A DNA stretch of 64,000 nucleotides from Curtobacterium sp. MCBD17_013 (GCF_003234565.1 NZ_QKTU01000009.1:56394-120393), one strand, 5' to 3'. Shown: positions 44,072-53,653, counted from the stretch's first letter. Notes: generated from the letters alone by a model not told the origin. A program made the numbers and translations.

Positions 44072-44234
44072 GGGCGACGCGCGGACCGCTGAGGGCGACG
44101 CGCGGCCCGACGAGGGCGACGCGCGGCCCGACGAGGGTCACGCGGCCCGATGAGAATCACGCGGCCCGGTGAGGCTCACGCGATCTCCGATGAGGGTCAC
44201 GCGGTCCGGAGAGGACCACGCGGTCCGCTGGAGG
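44067..44234. repeat. Degenerate 19-21-bp tandem repeat between trpG and pknB
   Basis: About eight copies of a unit like CGATGAGGGTCACGCGGCC follow one another. The first three read GAGGGCGACGCGCGG and later ones GAGGGTCACGCGGTC, with single changes and 19-21-base spacing. The block starts in the last codons of trpG and ends before the pknB stop, between two converging genes. Confidence 0.85.
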
Positions 44235-44260
44235 CGGCGCCCCGGACGGTCGACGAACCG

Positions 44261-46045
44261 TCAGTGGTCGTCGTCGCCGTTCCCGGAGTCGCTGCTCTGG
44301 GTGGGTGCCGGCGTCGATGTCTGCGTGGGCTGCGCGGAGGCGGCGCAGTACGTCAGCTGCACGGTCGAGCCCTGCGGCTGATCGCCCGGCGGGAGCGACT
44401 GTTGTGTCACGGTGCTGCCCGTGCAGGTGTAGTCCGGCTGCGGCTGCACGGTGAGCCCGAGGCCGGCGAGTGTCGCGTTCGCCGTCGAGAAGGGCTGCTT
44501 CGTGACGTCGGGCAGCTGGATCTTGCCGTTCGAGACGACGATGTTCACGACCGAGCCCTTGTTGACGGTCGTGCCCGAGCCCGGGTCGGTGCTGAGGACG
44601 GTGCCTGCGGGCACGGTCGCCGAGTACCCCGAGTTGCTGCTGCCGATCTTGAGGCCCTGCGACTTCAGGGTGGTCTCGGCGGCGTCCTGGGACTGGTTCG
44701 TCACGTCCGGCACGGCGACCTGCGCCGGACCGGCCGAGACCACGACCCGGATGTTCTGCTGGGGCGCGACGTTCGTGCCGGCGCCGGGCGTGGTCCGGAT
44801 GATGGTGTCCTTCGGGACCGACGTCGAGTTCTTGTCGACGCGGACTGCGACGAGATGGCGCTTCTCCAGGGCCTTCTGCCCGGTCTGCCAGGTCGCGCCG
44901 GCCACGTTCGGCACGGACACCGACGAGGACACGGACGACGTGGATGGCTGGAGGTTCGCGACCCACCAGACGACGGCGATCACGACGGCTGCGATGACGA
45001 TGACGCCGAGCCAGATCCACGCCACGGGCGGTCGGCTCTGCGTCCGCTGCGGGCGGGCGTCATCGGGGTCGTCGAGCTCGCGGAAGGCCGCGTCGGCGCT
45101 GTCGGAGGTCCGGGGGTCGACGCCGAACAGGACGGTCGAGGCGTCGGCGGCGGCCGGTAGTCGACGCGTCGCGGGGACGTGCCCGGACGCGGCCTGCTGG
45201 AGGTCACGGCGGAACTCCGCGGCGCTCTGGAACCGCTGCGACCGGTCCTTCGCGAGGGCGCGCAGCGTGACCGCGTCGAGTGCGGGCGACACGGCTGGGT
45301 TCACGGTGCTCGGGGCGGCAGGCTGCTCGCTGACGTGCTGGTAGGCGACCGCCACGGGCGAGTCCCCGCGGAACGGCGGACGACCGGTGAGCAGCTCGAA
45401 CAGGACGATGCCCGTCGAGTACAGGTCGGTGCGGGCGTCGACGGTCTCGCCGCGGGCCTGCTCGGGGGAGAAGTACGAGGCGGTTCCGAGGATCGCGGTC
45501 GTCTGGGCTACGGTCGCCGAGGTGTCGGTGATGGCCCGCGCGATCCCGAAGTCCATGACCTTGACCTGGCCGGACTGCGTCACCATGACGTTCGCGGGCT
45601 TGATGTCCCGGTGCACGACACCCGCACGGTGGCTGTACTCGAGCGCGGTGAGGATGCCCTCGGTGATGCGGACGGCCTCGTCCGGAGCGAGCGGGCCGTC
45701 GGTGAGGATGTCGCTGAGCGGACGGCCCTCGACGAACTCCATGACGATGTACGGCACCTGGACCTCGGCACCGGAGGGCTCGGTCACCGTTTCCTCACCG
45801 GCGTCGTACACGCGGACGATGGTCGGGTGGGCCATGCGCGCGGCGGCCTGGGCCTCTTGCCGGAAGCGCGTGCGGAACGAGGGGTCGTTCGCCAGGCTCG
45901 GCTTGAGGAGCTTGACCGCGACCCGACGACCGAGCCGGGTGTCGTTGCCGATGTGGACCGTCGCCATGCCGCCCCGGCCGATCGTGTCGCCGATCTCGTA
46001 CCGGCCGGCGAGGAGGGAGATCCCCGCGGTCACACCTTCTGCCAC
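44261..46045 (-). CDS. pknB: Serine/threonine protein kinase PknB with PASTA domains
   Basis: Encodes 594 residues: kinase domain (about 12-275) with IGRGGMATVHIG, VAVKLLK, VVHRDIKPANVMV, MDFGIAR and GTASYFSPEQARG; a juxtamembrane linker; one membrane segment (IWLGVIVIAAVVIAVVWWV); three PASTA repeats outside (VSVPNVAG, VAVPDVTN, IQLPDVTK); and a Thr/Pro/acidic tail. PknB senses muropeptides or lipid II and phosphorylates wall and division proteins. Last gene of the fhaA-to-pknB operon. The start MAEGVTAG gives the usual N-terminus. Confidence 0.95.
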   Translation of the reverse strand: MAEGVTAGISLLAGRYEIGDTIGRGGMATVHIGNDTRLGRRVAVKLLKPSLANDPSFRTRFRQEAQAAARMAHPTIVRVYDAGEETVTEPSGAEVQVPYIVMEFVEGRPLSDILTDGPLAPDEAVRITEGILTALEYSHRAGVVHRDIKPANVMVTQSGQVKVMDFGIARAITDTSATVAQTTAILGTASYFSPEQARGETVDARTDLYSTGIVLFELLTGRPPFRGDSPVAVAYQHVSEQPAAPSTVNPAVSPALDAVTLRALAKDRSQRFQSAAEFRRDLQQAASGHVPATRRLPAAADASTVLFGVDPRTSDSADAAFRELDDPDDARPQRTQSRPPVAWIWLGVIVIAAVVIAVVWWVANLQPSTSSVSSSVSVPNVAGATWQTGQKALEKRHLVAVRVDKNSTSVPKDTIIRTTPGAGTNVAPQQNIRVVVSAGPAQVAVPDVTNQSQDAAETTLKSQGLKIGSSNSGYSATVPAGTVLSTDPGSGTTVNKGSVVNIVVSNGKIQLPDVTKQPFSTANATLAGLGLTVQPQPDYTCTGSTVTQQSLPPGDQPQGSTVQLTYCAASAQPTQTSTPAPTQSSDSGNGDDDH

Positions 46046-46142
46046 GTGTCCTCCGAGTGTCCGTCGCGATCAGTGTACGGCAGGGGTTCCTGACGGATCG
46101 CTGGCGCGGGGGACCCGGTGGCGAACCGTTATCGGAAGGTCA

Positions 46143-47963
46143 TCAGCGGTGCAGACCGACCCGGTTCGCGATCTGGTCGAGCACGTTGTTCGCGTCGTCG
46201 TTCGAGGTGCCGGGGGTACCCGGGGTCCCGGCGGAGCTCGGTGTGGGCGTGCTCGTCGCGGCCGGCTGGTACTGCACGGTGAGCGGCTGGGACGAGCCCG
46301 ACTGCAGGTCCCCGCAGTTGACGGTGTAGGTGAGGGACACCGTTCCGGGCGAGCCTGCGGAGACGCGGACCGACGTGCCGCGGGTCGCCCCCGAGGACGC
46401 CCCGGAGCCGTCCGTGCCGTTCTGGATCGTGTACGAGTACCCGGTGAGGCTGTAGCCGGTCGGGCACTGCGTGTACGCCGGCCAGGTCGCCGTGAAGGTG
46501 CCGTCCGACGAGATCGGCGAGGCGGTGGCCGTGGACGGGGTGGGCGCCGACGGCATGGGCCCGTAGGCCTTGACGGTGATGGTGGAGCCGTACGGCAGGT
46601 TGCCGGTGGGGTCGATGGACTGCACCGTGTTCTCCGGCGTCGTGCTCGACGCCGGATCGCCGGTGACGACCTTGACGGTGAACCCTTCGGCGCGCAGCGC
46701 GGCCGCCACGTCGTCGACGTTCTTGCCCGTGTAGTCGCCCTCGTTCACCGTGACGGTCTGGGGCTGGGCGGTGGTCGGCGTGGAACTCGGGCTGTCGCTC
46801 GGCTCGGACCGCTTCGGCGTGGACGCGTGCGATGGGGTCTCCGACGCGCTCGGGTCCTGCTGGTTGCCGCGGTTCGCGAACACGATGCCGCCGATGACGA
46901 GCGCCGCGACGAGGAGCGCCCCGAGGACGATGAGGGGCCACAACCAGGGCCGGCGCTTCCGGCCGTCGTCGTCGGGAGTCGGGGGGGTGCCGGGGCCCCT
47001 GGGCACGGCCGGCCCCGGCGTCGGAGCGAGCCGCTGCGTGGCCTGGGTCCCGATGATGCTCGTGGCGTCGTCGTTGCCGACCGGCGGGTTGAAGGCGACC
47101 GTGGCTGCGCCGAGCGCCGGGACGGCGACGGTGGCCGCGGCGACGTCACCACGTCGGAGTGCCTGCGCCGCGCGGGCGAGGTTCGCCGCGGTCGCCGGGC
47201 GGTCGGCGGGCTTCTTCGCGATGCAGGACATCACCAGATCGCGCACGGGCTCGGGGATCGACGCCGGGAGCTCCGGGGGCTGCTCGTTGATGTGCGCCAT
47301 CGCGATCGCGACCTGGGACTCACCCGTGAACGGACGCTTGCCCGCGAGGCACTCGTAGGCGACGATCCCGAGCGAGTAGATGTCCGTCGAGGGCGACGCC
47401 GGGTGACCGCTCGCCTGCTCCGGCGACAGGTACTGCACGGTGCCCATCACCTGACCCGTCGCGGTCAGGGGGACCTGGTCGGCGATGCGCGCGATGCCGA
47501 AGTCCGTGATCTTCACCCGGCCGTCCGGGGTGATCAGCAGGTTGCCGGGCTTGATGTCCCGGTGCACCAGCCCGACCGCGTGCGCGGCCTGCAGGGCGTT
47601 GGCAGTCTGCGCGACGATGTCGAGGACCTTGTCGACGGGGAGTGTGTGCTCACGCTCGAGCAGCGTCGAGAGCGCCTCGCCGGGGACGAGTTCCATGACG
47701 AGGTAGGCGCTGCCGTCCTCTTCGCCGTAGTCGAAGACGTTCGCGATGCCCTCGTGGTTGACGAGTGCCGCGTGTCGGGCCTCCGCGCGGAAGCGCTCGA
47801 GGAACCCGGGGTCGCCGAGGTACTCGTCCTTGAGGATCTTGAGCGCGACGGTGCGACCGATGACGAGGTCGGTCGCCTGCCACACCTCGCCCATGCCGCC
47901 GATCGCGACGCGGGAGGAGAGCTGGTACCGCCCACCGAAGGTGAGTCCGCTGGTGGGTCTCAT
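46143..47963 (-). CDS. pknA: Serine/threonine protein kinase PknA-like, with one PASTA-like domain
   Basis: Encodes 606 residues: kinase domain (about 12-270) with GGMGEVWQATD, VALKILK, LVHRDIKPGNLLI, ITDFGIAR and GTVQYLSPEQASG; a Pro-rich linker; a membrane segment (LWPLIVLGALLVAALVIGGIV); a PASTA-like repeat (TVTVNEGDYTGKNVDDVAAALRAEGF); and a Ser/Thr-rich end. It acts with PknB on growth and shape. The classical mycobacterial PknA lacks a PASTA domain. The start MRPTSGL overlaps the pbpA stop by four bases (ATGA). Confidence 0.93.
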   Translation of the reverse strand: MRPTSGLTFGGRYQLSSRVAIGGMGEVWQATDLVIGRTVALKILKDEYLGDPGFLERFRAEARHAALVNHEGIANVFDYGEEDGSAYLVMELVPGEALSTLLEREHTLPVDKVLDIVAQTANALQAAHAVGLVHRDIKPGNLLITPDGRVKITDFGIARIADQVPLTATGQVMGTVQYLSPEQASGHPASPSTDIYSLGIVAYECLAGKRPFTGESQVAIAMAHINEQPPELPASIPEPVRDLVMSCIAKKPADRPATAANLARAAQALRRGDVAAATVAVPALGAATVAFNPPVGNDDATSIIGTQATQRLAPTPGPAVPRGPGTPPTPDDDGRKRRPWLWPLIVLGALLVAALVIGGIVFANRGNQQDPSASETPSHASTPKRSEPSDSPSSTPTTAQPQTVTVNEGDYTGKNVDDVAAALRAEGFTVKVVTGDPASSTTPENTVQSIDPTGNLPYGSTITVKAYGPMPSAPTPSTATASPISSDGTFTATWPAYTQCPTGYSLTGYSYTIQNGTDGSGASSGATRGTSVRVSAGSPGTVSLTYTVNCGDLQSGSSQPLTVQYQPAATSTPTPSSAGTPGTPGTSNDDANNVLDQIANRVGLHR

Positions 47964-49414
47964 TTGTTCAGCACCGCCTCCATGACTTTCTTCGCGATCG
48001 GAGCCGCGACCGTGTTGCCCACGCCCTGTTGTCCGAGTCCGCCGCCGTTCCCCACGACCACGGCGACGGCGACCTGCGGGTCCTTCGCGGGGGCGAACCC
48101 GGTGAACCAGAGCGTGTAGGGATCGCCCGTCCCGTTCTCGGCGGTGCCCGTCTTGCCCGCCACGTCGACCCCGTCGATTCTCGCATTGGTGCCGGTGCCG
48201 TTGTCGACGACGCTCTCCATGGCCTTGGTCAGGTCGGAGGCGACGTCGGACGAGATCGGGTCGCCGTACTGCTTGGCCTGGAACGGGACCACCGTCTTCA
48301 GGTCGCTCGTCGTGATCTTGTCGATGAGCGTGGGGCTCATCACCCGGCCGCCGTTCGCGATGCCGGCCGACACCATCGCCATCTGGAGCGGGGTCACCCG
48401 GACGCTCTGCTGACCGAAGGCACTCCGCATGAGCTCGGCGGTGCCGTCGGTCTGCGGGTACTGGCTCGGCGTGCTCGCCATCGGCACGTGGACGCTGTCG
48501 CCGAAGCCGTACTGCTTGGCCATCGCGTTGATGGCGTCGTAGCCGAGCTTCTGGCCGAGCTCCGCGAACGGGATGTTGCACGAGTTCTGGATCGCGACGG
48601 CGATGGTGACCGTGTTGCCACCGCCGCAGGACCCGCCCTCTGCGTTGTTGATCGTGCGGCTCGTGCCCGGCAGGGTCAGTGTCGACGGGTTCGGCAGCGT
48701 CGAGTCGAGGTCGTAGTCACCGCTCGCGAAGGCGGCGGAAGCGACGATCAGCTTGAACGTGGACCCCGGCGCGTACAGGTCGCCGGCGATCGCGCGGTTC
48801 TGCAGCGGCTGGCTCTCGGCGGACAGGAGGGCGTGGTACTGGGCCAGGACCTGCTTCGTGTCGTGCACGGCGAGCGTGTTGGGGTCGAACGACGCCTTCG
48901 ACACCATGGCGAGGATCTTGCCGGTCTTCGGCTCGATGGCGACGACCGCGCCGGTGTTCGAGCCGAGTGCGTCGAACGCGGCCTGCTGCACCTGCGGGTC
49001 GATCGTCAGGTTGACGTCGTCGCCCTGGACGTCCTGCCCGGTGAGGATCGAGTTGATGTTGCTGAAGAAGCTGTCGGAACTCGTGCCCGCGAGGTAGGAG
49101 TTCTCGGCGCTCTCGACCCCGGTCTCGCCCTGTCCGATGGTGAAGTACCCGGTCACGGCGCTGTACAGGTCGCCGTTCGCGTAGGTGCGCTGGTAGTTGT
49201 ACTGGTCGTCCACGGGCTTCGACTCGGCGATGGGGGTGCCGTCGACCAGGATCGCCCCGCGCTTGGTCGAGTAGCTGTCGAGGATCGTCCGGGAGTTCCG
49301 GGAGTCGGCCCGGAGCTGCTGGGCCGAGAAGAACTGGATGCTCGTCGTCGACACGAAGAGCGCGACGAACATGAGCACGACCACGGTCGAGATCGAGCGG
49401 AGTTGGCGTTTCAC
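47960..49414 (-). CDS. pbpA: Penicillin-binding protein PbpA (class B transpeptidase)
   Basis: Encodes 484 residues: a membrane anchor (STVVVLMFVALFVSTTSI), a dimer-like N-terminal module and the transpeptidase with APGSTFKL (active-site Ser-Lys), QNSCNIPFAE (SxN) and GKTGTAENG (KTG). It cross-links peptidoglycan with the RodA polymerase encoded upstream. A GTG at 49414 (MKRQLRS) was chosen; it is 7 bases after the rodA stop. The gene overlaps pknA. Confidence 0.95.
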   Translation of the reverse strand: MKRQLRSISTVVVLMFVALFVSTTSIQFFSAQQLRADSRNSRTILDSYSTKRGAILVDGTPIAESKPVDDQYNYQRTYANGDLYSAVTGYFTIGQGETGVESAENSYLAGTSSDSFFSNINSILTGQDVQGDDVNLTIDPQVQQAAFDALGSNTGAVVAIEPKTGKILAMVSKASFDPNTLAVHDTKQVLAQYHALLSAESQPLQNRAIAGDLYAPGSTFKLIVASAAFASGDYDLDSTLPNPSTLTLPGTSRTINNAEGGSCGGGNTVTIAVAIQNSCNIPFAELGQKLGYDAINAMAKQYGFGDSVHVPMASTPSQYPQTDGTAELMRSAFGQQSVRVTPLQMAMVSAGIANGGRVMSPTLIDKITTSDLKTVVPFQAKQYGDPISSDVASDLTKAMESVVDNGTGTNARIDGVDVAGKTGTAENGTGDPYTLWFTGFAPAKDPQVAVAVVVGNGGGLGQQGVGNTVAAPIAKKVMEAVLNK

Positions 49415-49421
49415 GGGCGGG

Positions 49422-50846
49422 TCACCGTCCTGTCCTCGTGTCGATGGCGGCCGTGGCGACGCCCTGCTGCACCCGCTGCTCCGCCGGGACGGAGTCGGTG
49501 AGGCGCAGGAGCATCGCCGCGATGATCCAGTTCGCCACGAGTGAGGATCCACCCGCGGCCATGAACGGCGTGGTCAGACCCGTCACGGGGATGACGCGCG
49601 TGACGCCGCCGATCACGATGAAGGTCTGCAGCGCGATGACGAAGCCGAGCCCGACCCCGAGGAGTCGGCCGAAGTCGTCCTGGCCGGCGTACGCCACGCG
49701 GAACCCGCGCGAGACGAGCAGGAGGAACAGTCCGAGGATCGCGAAGACGCCGACGAGCCCGAGTTCTTCGCCGATGGCCGAGAAGATGTAGTCGCTCTGG
49801 GCGAGCGGGGTCAGGTACGGGCGTCCCTGGCCGAGGCCCGTGCCGGTGATGCCGCCGTTGGCGAACCCGAACAGACCCGTCACGAGCTGGTAGCTCCCGG
49901 AGAACTGCCGGTTGTAGATGGTGTTGTCGAACGGCTCGAGCCAGGCCTGGAACCGGCCGTGCACGTAGGTGAGGGTCTGCGCGGCGATGAGCGCGCCTCC
50001 CACGAACAGGATCAAGCCGATGATCACCCAACTCGCGCGGCCCGTGGCCACGTAGATCATCACGAGGAACAGGCCGAAGTAGAGCAGCGAGGTCCCGAGG
50101 TCGCGCTGGAACACGAGGACGCTCATCGCCGCGCCCCACACGATGAGGATCGGCCCGAGGTCGCGGGCCCGCGGCAGCTGCACGCCGAGGATCCGGCGGC
50201 CCACGATCGACAGGCTGTCGCGCGCCGTCACGAGGTACCCGGCGAAGAACAGCGCGAGCGAGATCTTGGCGAGCTCGCCCGGCTGGAACGAGAACGGTCC
50301 GATGCCGATCCAGACGCGCGCGCCGTAGATGGTGCGTCCGATGCCGGGGAGCATCGGCAGCAACAACAGCACGATGCTGACGAGCATGAAGATGTAGCGG
50401 TAGCGCTGGAGGAAGCGGTGGTTCCGGACGAGCAGGAGCACCAGGATCGCCATCACCATGGCCATGCAGGTCCAGGCGATCTGCCGGACCCCGGCGCTGC
50501 CCCATCCGGTGGCGCTCGGTGTGTGCAGGTCGATCCGGTAGATCTCGGCGATCCCGATGCCGTTGAGCACGAGGGCGATCGGCAGGATGAACGGGTCCGC
50601 GTTCTTCGCGACGATGCGGAGGACCACGTGCATCACGAGGGCCAGCACGAGGATGGCCGCGCCCTCGATCAGGATCGGCACGTCGATCCGGTTGTGCACG
50701 CCGAGCTGGACGAGCAGCATCGCGCCGGCGCAGATGCCGCAGGCGATGACGAGGAGGCCGAGCTCCAGGTTGCGGGCGCGCGCCGGTTCGCGCAGCTTGA
50801 TGGTGATGGTCTGCGTCAGGGACTGGCGGGCGGCGATGTCAGCCAT
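49422..50846 (-). CDS. rodA: RodA/FtsW family peptidoglycan polymerase
   Basis: Encodes 474 residues of a SEDS protein with about twelve membrane segments: GPFSFQPGELAKISLALFFAGYL, VFQRDLGTSLLYFGLF (catalytic aspartate), GSYQLVTGLFGFANGGITGTGLGQG, SAIGEELGLVGVF and the end GLTTPFMAAGGSSLVANW. With PbpA it builds lateral or polar wall. The ATG (MADIAARQ) overlaps the pstP stop by 8 bases. Confidence 0.95.
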   Translation of the reverse strand: MADIAARQSLTQTITIKLREPARARNLELGLLVIACGICAGAMLLVQLGVHNRIDVPILIEGAAILVLALVMHVVLRIVAKNADPFILPIALVLNGIGIAEIYRIDLHTPSATGWGSAGVRQIAWTCMAMVMAILVLLLVRNHRFLQRYRYIFMLVSIVLLLLPMLPGIGRTIYGARVWIGIGPFSFQPGELAKISLALFFAGYLVTARDSLSIVGRRILGVQLPRARDLGPILIVWGAAMSVLVFQRDLGTSLLYFGLFLVMIYVATGRASWVIIGLILFVGGALIAAQTLTYVHGRFQAWLEPFDNTIYNRQFSGSYQLVTGLFGFANGGITGTGLGQGRPYLTPLAQSDYIFSAIGEELGLVGVFAILGLFLLLVSRGFRVAYAGQDDFGRLLGVGLGFVIALQTFIVIGGVTRVIPVTGLTTPFMAAGGSSLVANWIIAAMLLRLTDSVPAEQRVQQGVATAAIDTRTGR

Positions 50847-52167
50847 GCGCGCCTCCCGTCGGCGTCGGCGTCGGCGTGGGTGTGGGCGTCGGCGTCCCGG
50901 TGCCGTCACCGTCCGCGTCGGACTCGGCCGCGGCCTCCAGACGGCGGATGATGGCCCGCGCGTCCGACAGGGACGACGCGTTGATGGTCTGGCGGACGTT
51001 CTCACGCGTGTACGCGGGCAGGTCGCCGACCCGGAGGTCCGAGTCCTCGTACACACTCGACAGGTGCACCGGACCGATGCCCTGCTGCACGCCCTTGAAG
51101 ATGGCCACGTTGCTGCCGTCGGCGCCCACGTAGTAGTGCTGTTGGGTCCACCGGTAGCCGAGGAACACGACGCCGACGAGCACGACGACCGCAGCGACCA
51201 ACGCGATCGTCCACGAGATGCGACGACGCAGGCGCCGGCGGCGGTCCTCCGCGATGAGCTCGGCGAAGTACTGGTCGGACTCGGGCTCGAAGTGTGAGTC
51301 CTCGGGCGCCGTCGTGACCTTGAGGGGGTGGAGCAGGATCGTCGGCAGCCGGATCGGCTTGCGGCCCGTCGACGCCTCGAACGTCAGCGGCGCGGCGGCG
51401 GACCCGACGGTCGTCGCGGCGTCGTCGACGTCGTCCGGGACGTCCTCGGTCACGTCCATCACCACGACGGTGACGTTGTCCGGTGCGCCGTGGTCGAGGG
51501 TCTCCTTGACGAGGCGCTGCGTCACCTGGTTGGCGTCCATCTCGGACGCGAGCGCGTGGCGGATGCGCTCCTCGGCGAGGTAGCTCGACAGGCCGTCGGA
51601 GCAGAGCAGCCACCGGTCACCGGGCTGGATGTCCATGACCGCGGTGTCGACCTCGGGCGCCGCGTCGACGTCGCCGAGCACCCGCATGAGGACGGACCGC
51701 CGCGGGTGGACCGCGGCTTCCTCCGGCGTGATGCGCCCGCTGTCGACCAACCGCTGCACGAAGGTGTGGTCGGCGGTGATCTGCTTGAGCTCGCCGTCCC
51801 GGAAGCGGTAGATGCGGGAGTCGCCGATGTGCGCGATCGCGATCTGGTCGCCCACGCGGATCATCGCGGACACGGTCGTGCCCATGCCCGTGAGCTCCTG
51901 GTGCTCGAACACCGTCTCGGTGATGAGCTGGTTCGCCGCGATGAGCGCGGCCTGCAGCGCGAACTCCGCGTCGTGGGCCGACGGGAACTCGCGGTCGACC
52001 TCGCGGATGCGGCGGATCGCGATCGCGGAGGCGACGTCACCCCCCGCGTGCCCGCCCATGCCGTCGGCGACCGCGAACAGGTACGCCCCCGAGTATCCGG
52101 AGTCCTGGTTGTTCGCGCGGATCCGGCCCACGTGGGACACGGCGGCACTGAGGGTACGGGCTGCCAT
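50839..52167 (-). CDS. pstP: PP2C-type protein phosphatase PstP
   Basis: Encodes 442 residues: a PPM phosphatase domain (1-240) with GRIRANNQDSG, FAVADGMGGHAGG, IAHIGDSRIYRF, LLCSDGLSSYL and HGAPDNVTVVVMD (metal aspartates), a linker, one membrane segment (ISWTIALVAAVVVLVGVVFLG) and an outer domain ending in a run of Pro-Thr pairs. It removes phosphates placed by PknA and PknB. The Pro-Thr run is coded by a near-simple GTCGGC/GTGGGT repeat (about 50860-50905) that may vary in length. Confidence 0.95.
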   Translation of the reverse strand: MAARTLSAAVSHVGRIRANNQDSGYSGAYLFAVADGMGGHAGGDVASAIAIRRIREVDREFPSAHDAEFALQAALIAANQLITETVFEHQELTGMGTTVSAMIRVGDQIAIAHIGDSRIYRFRDGELKQITADHTFVQRLVDSGRITPEEAAVHPRRSVLMRVLGDVDAAPEVDTAVMDIQPGDRWLLCSDGLSSYLAEERIRHALASEMDANQVTQRLVKETLDHGAPDNVTVVVMDVTEDVPDDVDDAATTVGSAAAPLTFEASTGRKPIRLPTILLHPLKVTTAPEDSHFEPESDQYFAELIAEDRRRRLRRRISWTIALVAAVVVLVGVVFLGYRWTQQHYYVGADGSNVAIFKGVQQGIGPVHLSSVYEDSDLRVGDLPAYTRENVRQTINASSLSDARAIIRRLEAAAESDADGDGTGTPTPTPTPTPTPTGGAHG

Positions 52168-52173
52168 CCGGCG

Positions 52174-52722
52174 CTACCGCCGCAGCTCGAACGTCGTCGT
52201 CCCGATGGTGATCGGGGTGCGCTCCCGGACCGGCATCGGCGCGGAGACGCGCTGGCCGTCGAGGAAGGTGCCGTTCGTGGAGTCGAGGTCGGTGATGAAC
52301 CACCCCTCGGGGCGGAGGTCGAGGCGGGCGTGGTTGGTGGACGTGTAGTCGTCGCGGATGACGACGTTGCTGTCGCTCGCTCGACCGATCGTGATCGGAC
52401 CGCGCCCGAGGGGCATCTCCATGCCCTCGCGCGCGCCGTCGGTGATGACGAGTCGGGTGGCGACCTGCGTGGCGGACGCGGGTGGGCCTCCAGGCCGGAT
52501 GGCCTCGGTGAACGCGCCCGGATCCGCGCGGCCAGCCGTGGCGTTGGTCGGCAGTGGCGGCGTGCTCGGACCCTGCTGCTGGTTCTTGGCGTCGGTCGGG
52601 ATGGACCGGGTGCGTTGCCCGAACAGATCGCTCCGGAGGGCGAACACGATCGCGAACACGAACAGCCACAGCACCGCGAGGAACGCGAAGCGCAGCACGA
52701 GGAGTGTCAGGCTGCTCGTCAT
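52174..52722 (-). CDS. fhaB: FHA-domain protein FhaB
   Basis: Encodes 182 residues: a membrane helix (LLVLRFAFLAVLWLFVFAIVF), a flexible Pro/Ala linker and a C-terminal FHA domain with ITIGRASDSNVVIRDDYTS, NHARL and LDSTNGTFLDGQRV. FHA domains bind phosphothreonine, here those made by PknA/PknB; mycobacterial FhaB (FipA) is linked to FtsZ and FtsQ. Overlaps fhaA by four bases (ATGA). Confidence 0.94.
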   Translation of the reverse strand: MTSSLTLLVLRFAFLAVLWLFVFAIVFALRSDLFGQRTRSIPTDAKNQQQGPSTPPLPTNATAGRADPGAFTEAIRPGGPPASATQVATRLVITDGAREGMEMPLGRGPITIGRASDSNVVIRDDYTSTNHARLDLRPEGWFITDLDSTNGTFLDGQRVSAPMPVRERTPITIGTTTFELRR

Positions 52723-53399
52723 CACGCTCCTCCGTCGGCTTCCGGGACCACCCGGAACACCATACGGGTCCGTCCGATCTCGATGGTGGAGTCCGGCTCC
52801 ACGATCGCACGCTCGAAGCGCTCGCCGTTCAGCTTGGATCCGTTCGTCGAGCCGAGGTCCGTCGCCTGCGCGTGCTTGCCGTCCCACACGACCTCGACGT
52901 GCCGACGGCTCGTGCCGGTGTCGGCGACCGTGATGTCGGCGTCCGAACCGCGACCGATGACGGTGCGGCCGACCTTGAGGTGATGGCGCTGCGATCCGAT
53001 GTCGAGCACGCCGGCCCACGTGACGTCACGACGGACCGTCGTGGAGTCGACCTGCAGGATCCCGGTCGAGAGCGTGCCGTCCTGCCGCAGCGTGATCTGG
53101 ACCGGACCGGAGAACGAGTAGTTCTGTGCGACCGCGTGCTGCTGGACGAGGCCGGTGAGCTCGTCGATGAGCGGCCGGCCGATGTCGTTCATGCGCGAGT
53201 AGTCCGGCGGCGCGAGCCGGACCGTGAACTCGTTCGGCACGAGGATGCGCTCGCGCGTGACCACCGCCGCCTTGGTGTCGAGCTCGCGTCGGAGCGCCGC
53301 CGAGATCTCGACCGGCTGCACGCCCGAGCGGAAGGTCTTCGCGAACGCGCCGTTGACCGCGCGCTCGAGCCCTCGCTCGAAACTGTCCAGTAGGCCCAT
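52722..53399 (-). CDS. fhaA: DUF3662-FHA protein FhaA
   Basis: Encodes 225 residues: N-terminal DUF3662 domain (MGLLDSFERGLERAVNGAFAK, then VQPVEISAALRRELDTKAAV) and a C-terminal FHA domain with RTVIGRGSDADITVADTGTS, RRHVEV and LGSTNGSKLNGE. The mycobacterial counterpart binds phosphorylated MviN/MurJ pseudokinase and controls wall synthesis. First gene of the leftward operon fhaA-fhaB-pstP-rodA-pbpA-pknA-pknB, which begins next to tRNA-Leu. Confidence 0.94.
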   Translation of the reverse strand: MGLLDSFERGLERAVNGAFAKTFRSGVQPVEISAALRRELDTKAAVVTRERILVPNEFTVRLAPPDYSRMNDIGRPLIDELTGLVQQHAVAQNYSFSGPVQITLRQDGTLSTGILQVDSTTVRRDVTWAGVLDIGSQRHHLKVGRTVIGRGSDADITVADTGTSRRHVEVVWDGKHAQATDLGSTNGSKLNGERFERAIVEPDSTIEIGRTRMVFRVVPEADGGA

Positions 53400-53485
53400 G
53401 GGTCTCCCGTGATCGCGGTCGCCGACTCATGCATGGTAGTGGTTGGCGTGGGTTCCTTCCTGTGCGTGCTAGAGTCGTCCGGCTG

Positions 53486-53572
53486 GCGCGAGTGGCGGAA
53501 TTGGTAGACGCGCACGGTTCAGGTCCGTGTGCCCGTGAGGGCGTGGGGGTTCAAGTCCCCCCTCGCGCACCA
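53486..53572 (+). tRNA. tRNA-Leu (CAG anticodon)
   Basis: An 87-base tRNA with a long variable arm: acceptor GCGCGAG/CTCGCGC, anticodon CAG in loop TTCAGGT flanked by CACGG/CCGTG, TPsiC arm GGGGTTCAAGTCCCC and an encoded CCA. The conserved core ends here and the variable region starts behind it, so this gene may be the integration point of the island; no second copy of its 3' end was found in the window. Confidence 0.96.
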
Positions 53573-53623
53573 GGGGTTGTACTGGAAACTGCTTCGGTAC
53601 ATCTCGAAAACCCAGCAAGAGAT

Positions 53624-53653
53624 GAGGCCGCTGCCCGAGAGGGCAGCGGCCTC
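53624..53653 (+). terminator. Terminator behind tRNA-Leu
   Basis: GAGGCCGCTGCCC (53624-53636) and GGGCAGCGGCCTC (53641-53653) form a perfect 13-base stem with a GAGA loop, followed by AGTTCGTTTCG. It ends the tRNA transcript and perhaps the opposing gene. Confidence 0.85.

Noticed and set aside
44067..44234. Possible CRISPR array
   Set aside because: Units are 19-21 bases directly joined without unique spacers, and no cas genes are near.
53486..53572. Direct repeat of the tRNA-Leu 3' end as attR in the window
   Set aside because: No second copy of the TPsiC-acceptor sequence was found between 53.6 and 64 kb.
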